IMG/VR virus record: IMGVR_UViG_3300008267_000175
Coordinates: 1-34,165 of that record
DNA from: a virus
Direction: 5' to 3' (one strand)
DNA length: 34,165 bases
In this document: positions 18,401 to 23,572 of the stretch, piece by piece
Layout: the number at the start of each line of letters is the position of its first letter
How positions within the stretch are numbered: position 1 is the first letter of the stretch
Notes under the pieces: model-generated
Told to the model about the DNA's origin: nothing
What the model saw: only the letters and a program-made list of their open reading frames with translations
The model's database searches: none
Position numbers and translations under genes: made by a program

Positions 18401-18482
18401 TGCAAAAATAACTATAAATAATGAAGACTATTGTTTGCCTATAATATGTACAGATGATTGTGATGATTTTGAAACATGCTAA
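15432..18482 (+). CDS. Adhesin: collagen-like stalk and seven-unit Cys-rich rod
   Basis: A 1016-residue protein with a GTG start, preceded by AAAGGAA (15420-15426). An ATG at 15430 reads straight into TGA, so GTG at 15432 is the usable start. Gly-X-Y triplets run from G13 to G43, including four consecutive GAT triplets. Beta-rich text follows. C336 to C708 holds about seven cysteine units (SCCYR, VCCTN, VCCKN, ACCVC, GCCYD, MCCQT, ICCKN), the longest such rod here. Unlike its neighbours it lacks the WYxPSIxEL/WSST tip. Instead it has a Tyr-rich segment (SYYYYIYKP) and a second Cys-rich C terminus (about residues 855-1016) ending DDFETC. A different tip suggests a different ligand, or a shaft role (inference). 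Confidence 0.65.
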   Translation: MSSSAVINFTVYGPTGNQGPQGSTGATGATGATGATGITGPRGVYYTESTSAGNSIIFTLSDGTTLGVSGSFRGATTSDKTIGAIRGENVGSGEGLLRTISGGTFTFKGICAYGSLRASYTGPNNEYISIDSIYWGYDLPGNYDPSTMSGRELLYLETPVLVAGADLKHHPLIANDIQSGICGAFGFTFTENPDTTSHLNAGSKILRVGPFKKGTLVGLTGLYNNTNGTTQGIFLDANAAGVFILKTPIGVQGITGSFRKNEIASITVMVESDDVWRFPTNIYFEPDENYLSCGKNIIGLMSYDAGATWLATVSHRGHGIENAGRQCIPGYIYGSCCYRNADSTLECIDYTSKSVCDRLFGSFSPAKTCEESCTLSNGVCCTNGKCIENVSITLCDTFGGQYWENIDCDQYNSEGFNYPTGNLSELEIKQQGRFCYNYCSEDENDQAVCCKNGECLGKYTRAQCELVLGGKSVQTTTGCNGVDCCDYSVIDGACCVCNAETNTYTCSVQSVAACKEANGVFMGPGSQCADVSCGCVCGGGEEQDGLGCCYDPNGPPYNCTQTTLQDCPTKYTWSEGSSCDECTGGGGSGQIGMCCQTTTSDGVTTVLCLGDQYSQGDCSGPGQVWTQNGSCNTCTFQQTTQGICCKNGACQSGVTTKQQCDAACGHWISSISVRTEPCTSDGNGNVTCGGTVHTYNFGQNTTTECEICSLSRPIFWSPISISPYGVTCDIPAIGNESFAEQFDAPNQFWKGYKLGFDKSYSCYTRSDGTSADLVFNHKGHFYVIPGLPSTITQTNLLNAIKNIFKPSVSLENLTNATYQTLNSYYYYIYKPATPNQNWETFIEYIENELCTQSAPGCATCSCDGDIECAPTTSQTPEFSVFANFDFFDSPTIEYSLLGDPNSCSQFGDGNYVFRLSCNINEACTPDCEESSGCGQPPPSICTITQIGPGINPSDNPYPLEFDLPIWSSQDEILPPCPITPACASSGYTKNAKITINNEDYCLPIICTDDCDDFETC
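15504..15539 (+). repeat. Four identical 9-base units GGTGCCACT in the collagen-like stalk
   Basis: Four exact copies encode GATGATGATGAT, followed by the near copy GGTATCACT. Perfect identity including the third codon positions, in otherwise A/T-ending DNA, shows recent slippage expansion. Confidence 0.95.
16437..17555 (+). repeat. Seven-unit cysteine-rich rod in the 15432 adhesin
   Basis: This encodes C336-C708. Units start at each G-x-CC (or GCC) and run about 35-55 residues, with the general pattern CC...C...C...G-x-(F/Y/W)...C. DNA copies are diverged, so this rod is older than the collagen triplet expansion. Confidence 0.75.
18413..18420 (+). promoter_or_regulatory. Possible late promoter octamer TATAAATA inside the 15432 gene
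   Basis: An exact late -10 match, ending 75 bases before ATG 18496 and inside the 3' end of the upstream coding sequence. The distance is longer than for the other promoters here, so chance occurrence is a real alternative. Confidence 0.35.
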
Positions 18483-18495
18483 AAGAGTAAAATAA

Positions 18496-20007
18496 ATGAC
18501 CATACAGTTTAGATCCAGAATAAAACCAGCAATAGATTACTCGACCATATTAAATTCATATGGTGTTTGTTGTGGAATCACCGGATCAACTGGACCATTA
18601 AAATCCTTTATTGAATGTTTTAATGAGGGTGGGCATTTTATACCTGTAAAAAATGAAGATCCAAATTCAGTTTCATGTCCAGATGTTGATATTAGAAGAG
18701 GATGCTGTTGTTCGTGTTCATATGTAACACCAGGGGAACTCAATCAAATACCAACATATTCAACTCCATTTACAGGAATCCCATATATTTCATCTGGTGT
18801 TAGAAGTAATGTTTCTAAATGTGAATGTGATCGTATTGGTGGAAAATGGACTGAAGGTGAATGTCCAACATTATCTTCTACTAATTGGCAAAATCTGTGC
18901 GTAAAAGAAAATCAAGATGTTCGTGCTCCAAGAGCATGTTGTCATTTGGGATTTGATGTTGATACTGGTTGGCCAACAGAAATTATTTGTACAGACGTTT
19001 GCACTTCAGTTGATTGTGCAAATCTAGGAACAGATGTATATCCTTCTGTTTTTACAGATAATAAAAGATGCGGAATTCCACCATTAAATTCAGGTGATAT
19101 TCCGGTTCAATGCGAACAAAGTGAATACGTTACTAAAATGGCACTTTCCACTCGCCTATATGAAGGGTTTCAAATGGGTTCATGTTATGAATTAGAACTT
19201 AATGATGAAAACACCTATGAATATACATGTTCGATTACTCCAGAATCAATTTGCACTGGTTATTGGGTACAAGAACAAAATGAAAATTATCCATATTGCA
19301 CATCATCATATCAACCAACAAATCCAGTAAAATCAAACAACAGATATTTATCACAAACAATGACTTTGAGTGATTTTAATAATTATGGTCTTACTTCTGG
19401 TGATGAGTTTCATGGTGGAATATATATTGGAATATTCAAACCATCACCTCTTAATGGTGAAAGTAGTTTAGTAAGAGGTAATCTTGCTTTTGGAACACCT
19501 TCTTCCTATAAATTTATTGGTGATGATATTGGTGGAACTTCCTCACAGTGGGCAATAATTGTTGATCCAGTTGAATACACGGTTCCATTTCTAAATGAAG
19601 ATGAAAGAGATATTCATTATCAAACATCATTATGGGATGGTTATTATAACACATATGGAGATAATTCTAATTTTTATGGAATACAAACTGCGCTTACAAA
19701 AACAATAGCAAATCAACCACGAAATGGATTTTTAGATTATTATCTACCATCGATATATGAACTAAGTTTTTATTGTCAATATCTCTATAACAAAAATCAG
19801 TCACTAGATGCAAATTTAATATCTTCAAGTATTTTTAGCAGTAAGTACTTGAATTCATCAACAAATAAAAGTAAAATAAATAACAAAACATTTATATACG
19901 GTCATTCTCTATCAACAGATCTGGGAGTTAATAATTTTAAAAATGTTCTTATATATAAAAAGAACACAGAAACTGCATTGTTTTTTAGACGTATAATTTT
20001 AACATAA
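18496..20007 (+). CDS. Short adhesin: Cys-rich region plus degenerate C-type-lectin-like tip
   Basis: A 503-residue member of the same adhesin family with most of the stalk missing. Near residues 25-33 it has CCGITGSTGP, only a few Gly-X-Y residues and merged with the first CC pair. C25 to C268 is cysteine-rich (RGCCCSCSY, CECDRIGGKW, RACCHLG, GSCYELE). GDEFHGGIYIGIF starts at about G302 and matches the pre-tip motif of the 8079 gene. The tip has DYYLPSIYELSF around residues 414-425, parallel to WYVPSIDEL, but the WSST motif is replaced (KYLNSSTNKSK) and the end is FFRRIILT. It may be a shortened receptor-binding or accessory fibre protein; the function of a degenerate tip is uncertain. Confidence 0.6.
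   Translation: MTIQFRSRIKPAIDYSTILNSYGVCCGITGSTGPLKSFIECFNEGGHFIPVKNEDPNSVSCPDVDIRRGCCCSCSYVTPGELNQIPTYSTPFTGIPYISSGVRSNVSKCECDRIGGKWTEGECPTLSSTNWQNLCVKENQDVRAPRACCHLGFDVDTGWPTEIICTDVCTSVDCANLGTDVYPSVFTDNKRCGIPPLNSGDIPVQCEQSEYVTKMALSTRLYEGFQMGSCYELELNDENTYEYTCSITPESICTGYWVQEQNENYPYCTSSYQPTNPVKSNNRYLSQTMTLSDFNNYGLTSGDEFHGGIYIGIFKPSPLNGESSLVRGNLAFGTPSSYKFIGDDIGGTSSQWAIIVDPVEYTVPFLNEDERDIHYQTSLWDGYYNTYGDNSNFYGIQTALTKTIANQPRNGFLDYYLPSIYELSFYCQYLYNKNQSLDANLISSSIFSSKYLNSSTNKSKINNKTFIYGHSLSTDLGVNNFKNVLIYKKNTETALFFRRIILT
18568..19299 (+). repeat. Cysteine-rich region of the short adhesin
   Basis: This encodes C25-C268. It includes a CCC-S-C cluster, the CECDRIGGKW turn and later CC/C units. The spacing is less regular than in the other three adhesins. 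Confidence 0.6.
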
Positions 20008-20008
20008 T

Positions 20009-20012
20009 GGAG
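20009..20012 (+). promoter_or_regulatory. Shine-Dalgarno GGAG that sets start 20019
   Basis: GGAG lies 6 bases before ATG 20019. The alternative ATG at 20007 overlaps the previous stop and has no site in front of it, so 20019 is preferred. Confidence 0.75.
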
Positions 20013-20018
20013 TATATC

Positions 20019-20588
20019 ATGGGATGCAATTGTAAAAACAAAAATAAAACAACGCAAGAACAAAATCCAGCACCAGAAAACACACAACAAGAACAAGTTT
20101 CTTTTAGAAAAGAAGAAATAAAAAAAGAATCAGGAATTAAAGAAAAATTAACAATGATGCAGAGTTTTGCTACGGCGATAGCATCTCGCGGCATTAGTAA
20201 TGAAAAAGTTACAATTCCAATGAAGCAATTGAGAGTTGCTTCTTGTTTTGGAAATCAAAATCAAGGAGGAATTTTACCTCCATGTGAACATCTAAAACAA
20301 AGTCAAACTCCTGGTAAGTTCTTTTGTGGGGGTTGTGGTTGTGGAGACAGAAAGGGAACTTGGTTAATTTCTGAAGGCGATGAATATTCAAAATTAGATT
20401 ATCCAAAACTTTCTTGTCCGCTACAAATGCCTGGATTTTCTAATTATTCAAAATCTAAACCAGATGAGGCAAATGCTCCAATAACTAGAAGATACTATAT
20501 TGAACAAATGGCATATAAAGATATAGAAAAGATACCAGTAAAAACACACGAAGCACCAATAACACCTCCAAAAGAAGAAACAAAATAA
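20019..20588 (+). CDS. Unknown small Cys-rich protein with C-x2-C-x-C cluster
   Basis: A 189-residue protein starting MGCNCKNKNK. After a polar Gln/Glu/Lys-rich N terminus, a compact cysteine-rich domain holds C76, C89 (CEH), C103-x2-C106-x-C108 in FFCGGCGCGDRKGTW, and C133 in YPKLSCPLQMPGF. Six Cys plus H91 in this spacing suggest a bound zinc ion or an iron-sulfur cluster (inference). The C terminus is Pro/Lys/Glu-rich. It is the last gene of the adhesin operon, directly before a terminator. I do not recognise a named family. It could be a small virion protein or a factor for assembling the cysteine-rich fibres. Confidence 0.6.
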   Translation: MGCNCKNKNKTTQEQNPAPENTQQEQVSFRKEEIKKESGIKEKLTMMQSFATAIASRGISNEKVTIPMKQLRVASCFGNQNQGGILPPCEHLKQSQTPGKFFCGGCGCGDRKGTWLISEGDEYSKLDYPKLSCPLQMPGFSNYSKSKPDEANAPITRRYYIEQMAYKDIEKIPVKTHEAPITPPKEETK

Positions 20589-20595
20589 TTAAAAG

Positions 20596-20629
20596 AACTC
20601 TCCTTATAAATAAAATAAGGAGAGTTTTT
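20596..20629 (+). terminator. Rho-independent terminator after the adhesin operon
   Basis: A perfect 12-bp stem, AACTCTCCTTAT (20596-20607) with ATAAGGAGAGTT (20615-20626), a 7-base AT loop and a TTTTT run (20625-20629). It sits 7 bases after the stop of the Cys-rich gene and just before gp13. Confidence 0.9.
20605..20612 (+). promoter_or_regulatory. Late promoter TATAAATA inside the terminator loop, for gp13
   Basis: An exact T4-type late -10 element covering the end of the left terminator arm and the loop. A start about 6-7 bases downstream would give a leader of roughly 13 bases containing GGAG (20619-20622), itself part of the right terminator arm, before ATG 20632. Confidence 0.75.
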
Positions 20630-20631
20630 CT

Positions 20632-21432
20632 ATGTCTGTACCAAATTCAAGACAAACCCTTATAGAACACAGTCTTCGTACACTTGGACACCCTGTAATT
20701 CAAATTAACGTAGATCAGCAGCAATGCGAAGATCGTCTTGACGAAGCATTACAGTTTTTCCAAGAACGTCATTTTGATGGAGTGCAAAAAGTTTATTTTA
20801 AATATTTAATGACACAAACCGATATTGATCGTGGATTTGTTGAATTGGAAGATATTGATACTCCTTCGGGAGATCCTGATGGTCCAAATGGAGAAAACAT
20901 TCTCTCAGTAATAAAAGTTTTTAGATTTGGAACATTATCTGGTGTTAATATGTTTGACATCAGATATCAATTGGCATTGACCGATTATTTCGGAATAAAC
21001 AGAGGATTGAATGGAAGTCAATCAACACCTCTTGCTGGCTATCATGTAACCATGTCATATATTAGTTTACTTGAACAATTTTTTAGTCCAGAAAAATCAG
21101 TTAGATTTAGCAAAGTAACAAATAAAATTTATCTTGATGCATTATCACAAGATATATCCGCTGGACAATATATTGTCATAGAAGCATATGCTAGTTTAGA
21201 TCCAGATGTTCATACAAAAATATATAATGACCGTCTTCTTAAAAAATACTTAACAGCACTCATTAAAAGGCAATGGGGATCAAATATGTTAAAGTATGAT
21301 GGTGTTCAACTTCCAGGTGGTATTACATTCAAAGGTCAACAGATATTTCAAGATGCTATGGCAGAGATAGCAGCAATAGAACAAGAATTCTACTTAACTC
21401 ACGAACTCCCAGTAGATTTCATAATGGGATAA
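20632..21432 (+). CDS. 13: Neck protein gp13 (head completion)
   Basis: A 266-residue protein (T4 gp13 is 309). The N terminus has the conserved helix RQTLIEHSLRTLGHPVIQIN followed by VDQQQCEDRLDEALQFFQERHFDG, a hallmark of T4-type gp13. C-terminal LLKKYLTALIKRQWGSNMLK and GGITFKGQQIFQDA also fit. In T4, gp13 and gp14 form the neck that closes the portal after packaging and allows tail joining. It is the first gene of a new transcription unit, behind a late promoter and a GGAG site located in the terminator. Gene order (13-14-15-16-17) confirms the call. Confidence 0.9.
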   Translation: MSVPNSRQTLIEHSLRTLGHPVIQINVDQQQCEDRLDEALQFFQERHFDGVQKVYFKYLMTQTDIDRGFVELEDIDTPSGDPDGPNGENILSVIKVFRFGTLSGVNMFDIRYQLALTDYFGINRGLNGSQSTPLAGYHVTMSYISLLEQFFSPEKSVRFSKVTNKIYLDALSQDISAGQYIVIEAYASLDPDVHTKIYNDRLLKKYLTALIKRQWGSNMLKYDGVQLPGGITFKGQQIFQDAMAEIAAIEQEFYLTHELPVDFIMG

Positions 21433-21435
21433 TAT

Positions 21436-22359
21436 ATGGCAACAAATCCATACTTCAAAGAATATATTGGCGAACAAACTTTACTTGACGACTTGGTTGT
21501 AGAAACAATCAAAGCAATGGGTAGAGATATGATTTATATTCCCAGAGAATATTTAAATCGTGATATTATCTTTGGAGAGGATCCAATTTCACAATTTAAA
21601 GATGCATATACTATTGAAATGTATATTCAAAACGTCACCGCATTCGGTGGTCAAATGAATATCATCAATAAATTTGGTATCAATATAACCGATAGAGTTA
21701 CGCTTCAGTTATCAAAAACAAGATTTGAACAAGAAATATACACAAAAAACACTTCATTGAGAACTCCAAGAGAAGGTGATTTGATATACTTTCCATTTAA
21801 TAAAAGTATTTTTGAAATTAATTATGTTGAAGACAAGATTCCATTCTTCCAATTTGGAACACTTAATGTTTACACACTAACATGTGAACTCTTCACATAT
21901 TCATTTGAAAATATTGAAACCGGAGTTACAGAGATTGATGATGTTGAAGAAAAAAGAAAATACAACATGTATTCATTTACGCTTTCGAGCAGTCCGATTA
22001 CTGGAACCCTAACATTAAAACGCGGAGATCAGATATTTCAGGTAAACGGCATTACTGGTGCTGGAGCAACATATGCAAATGCCACTGCTGAAGGTATTAT
22101 AGTCGAATACACTGGAAATACAACGTATATTAAGGGTGTTACGGGAACATTTGTTTCTGGTGTTAGTGGAACTCAAACAATTAAAAATAAAGTCAATGGA
22201 GTAGAATATTATTTGTTAGACGTAGATCAAACAAATATAAACCTTTCAGTAGATCCAATTTCTGGTGTTGGTGAAATAGAAAATGATGTTTATGCTGAAG
22301 AAGCAGATAATAATCTAAACTTCAGTCGAGATAATCCATTCTCAGAGGAGTGTACATAA
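21436..22359 (+). CDS. 14: Neck protein gp14 (head completion)
   Basis: A 307-residue protein (T4 gp14 is 256). N-terminal MATNPYFKEY, QTLLDDLVVETIKAMGRDM, YIPREYLNRDIIFGED and SQFKDAYTIEMYIQNVTAF are characteristic of gp14. The next block, FGINITDRVTLQLSKTRFEQ, followed by PREGDLIYFPFNKSIFEINY, is the core beta fold. Residues about 185-265 (Gly/Thr-rich, ITGAGATYANATAEG) look like an inserted loop or extra beta domain absent from T4. It starts 3 bases after gp13, and its stop shares a base with the gp15 ATG, indicating coupled expression. Confidence 0.9.
   Translation: MATNPYFKEYIGEQTLLDDLVVETIKAMGRDMIYIPREYLNRDIIFGEDPISQFKDAYTIEMYIQNVTAFGGQMNIINKFGINITDRVTLQLSKTRFEQEIYTKNTSLRTPREGDLIYFPFNKSIFEINYVEDKIPFFQFGTLNVYTLTCELFTYSFENIETGVTEIDDVEEKRKYNMYSFTLSSSPITGTLTLKRGDQIFQVNGITGAGATYANATAEGIIVEYTGNTTYIKGVTGTFVSGVSGTQTIKNKVNGVEYYLLDVDQTNINLSVDPISGVGEIENDVYAEEADNNLNFSRDNPFSEECT
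22347..22350 (+). promoter_or_regulatory. Shine-Dalgarno GGAG for gp15 start 22359
   Basis: GGAG lies 8 bases before ATG 22359. The in-frame GTG at 22350 overlaps the site itself, so ATG 22359 is the better start. Confidence 0.75.
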
Positions 22360-23111
22360 TGTTTACAGTAACACAATCATTCTATAATGAATCCATAAGA
22401 AAAATAGTTATTGCTTTTGGATCACTATTTGAATCTGTTTATGTAACAAGATTTGAAGAAGATGGATCAGAACAACAAAAGATTCGTGTTCCTTTAAGTT
22501 ATGGAAGTAAAGAAAAATTTATATGGAAATTAACTCAAGAGAGTAGTTTATCTAAAAATAGTAGAGTTCAAATCGTTCTTCCAAAATTAGGATTTGAAAT
22601 CACAACTATGATATATGATCCATCAAGAAAATTAAACAGATTGACTCAGAGAGCAGAAGTTGTGAGTGGAGCATTGAAAAAAGTATATGCAGAAGTTCCA
22701 TACAATATAAACTTTTCATTATATGCTTTTACAAGAAATATGGATGATATGTTACAAATCATTGAGCAAATATTGCCTTATTTTGCTCCAGATTATACAG
22801 TAACTATAAAAATGAATGATGTTCATGACAGTGTGGACATTCCGTTTATATTAAATAGTGTAAATCTCAATGAAGATTATGAGGGAACATTTGAAAACAG
22901 AAGAGCACTAATTAGTACTTTTGATTTTACATGTAAGAGTTACATATATCCAAATATATGTGGTGGAACTGGAGGTCTTATTGAAAGAACTGATGTCAAC
23001 TTCTTTGAAGGTTCGGGAACTACTGCCGCAAGTAATTATGTGAGAGATGTTGGTTATACTGGAGACTTTATTACTGGAAACACCACTTTGGTGATTGGAG
23101 ATTGGCCATGA
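22359..23111 (+). CDS. 15: Tail terminator / sheath stabiliser gp15
   Basis: A 250-residue protein (T4 gp15 is 272). It begins MFTVTQSFYNESIRKIVIAF, then GSLFESVYVTRFEEDGSEQQ, KIRVPLSYGSKEKF, RVQIVLPKLGFEI and NRLTQRAEV, the conserved order of T4-type gp15. Also NINFSLYAFTRNMDDMLQII and EQILPYFAPDYTVTI. In T4, a gp15 hexamer caps the tail tube and sheath and docks to the neck. ATG 22359 is chosen because GGAG precedes it and the stop of gp14 overlaps by one base. It ends ATGA-overlapped with gp16. Confidence 0.92.
   Translation: MFTVTQSFYNESIRKIVIAFGSLFESVYVTRFEEDGSEQQKIRVPLSYGSKEKFIWKLTQESSLSKNSRVQIVLPKLGFEITTMIYDPSRKLNRLTQRAEVVSGALKKVYAEVPYNINFSLYAFTRNMDDMLQIIEQILPYFAPDYTVTIKMNDVHDSVDIPFILNSVNLNEDYEGTFENRRALISTFDFTCKSYIYPNICGGTGGLIERTDVNFFEGSGTTAASNYVRDVGYTGDFITGNTTLVIGDWP
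23097..23100 (+). promoter_or_regulatory. Shine-Dalgarno GGAG for gp16 start 23108
   Basis: GGAG inside the gp15 3' end, 7 bases before ATG 23108. A TTG at 23102 is in frame but too close to the site. Confidence 0.7.
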
Positions 23112-23572
23112 GTGAAGATAAAACATCTGATCAAAAGTTATCAGAAATTTTAGATATTGCGTATGATGAACCAAAACAAAAAAATGAATTAATTCCGATT
23201 GTAACAGAAGTAAAAATAAAACGAAAAGATCAAATTAGACAAGATTTTGATTCTGCTCGTAGAAATATGAAAGAATTAATTGAAAAGGGATTTGAATCTC
23301 TTGATGGAATCATGAAAGTCGCAGAAGCAGGAGATTCGCCAAGAGCATATGAAGTAGCATCAATACTAATTAAAACTATAAGCGAAGTGAATACTGATCT
23401 AATCAATATGCATAAGACAACTGCCGATGCACTTGGAGCAAATAAAGTAGTTAAAAATACAACAAATAATTCTATATTTGTTGGATCTACAAGAGATCTT
23501 CAAAATTTAATTAATCAGTCTCGTAGTCAATTAAAAGCAATACCTACGGAAGAAGTGGAAAATGACAGCTAA
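23108..23572 (+). CDS. 16: Terminase small subunit gp16
   Basis: A 154-residue protein (T4 gp16 is 164). The conserved core IRQDFDSARRNMKELIEKGF, then ESLDGIMKVAEAGDSPRAYE and VASILIKTISEVNTDLI, is the helical oligomerisation domain of T4-type small terminases. The C terminus has STRDLQNLINQSR. The protein is predicted to be almost wholly helical. In T4, gp16 oligomers recognise concatemeric DNA and stimulate the gp17 motor. It begins in an ATGA overlap with gp15 and overlaps gp17 by 11 bases, consistent with tight translational coupling of the two terminase subunits. Confidence 0.92.
   Translation: MSEDKTSDQKLSEILDIAYDEPKQKNELIPIVTEVKIKRKDQIRQDFDSARRNMKELIEKGFESLDGIMKVAEAGDSPRAYEVASILIKTISEVNTDLINMHKTTADALGANKVVKNTTNNSIFVGSTRDLQNLINQSRSQLKAIPTEEVENDS

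Noticed and set aside
8079-20007. Diversity-generating retroelement acting on the lectin-like tips
   Set aside because: C-type-lectin-like tips are usual DGR targets, but no reverse transcriptase, no template/variable repeat pair and no accessory gene was found in the window. It could only be revived by finding these elsewhere in the genome.
18496-20588. Toxin or defence genes among the Cys-rich proteins
   Set aside because: No catalytic motifs of nucleases, peptidases or toxins were seen. Architecture and position fit virion fibres better.
23102-23107. TTG start for gp16, two codons upstream
   Set aside because: It would overlap too closely with the GGAG at 23097-23100. ATG 23108 has proper spacing and an ATGA overlap with gp15.
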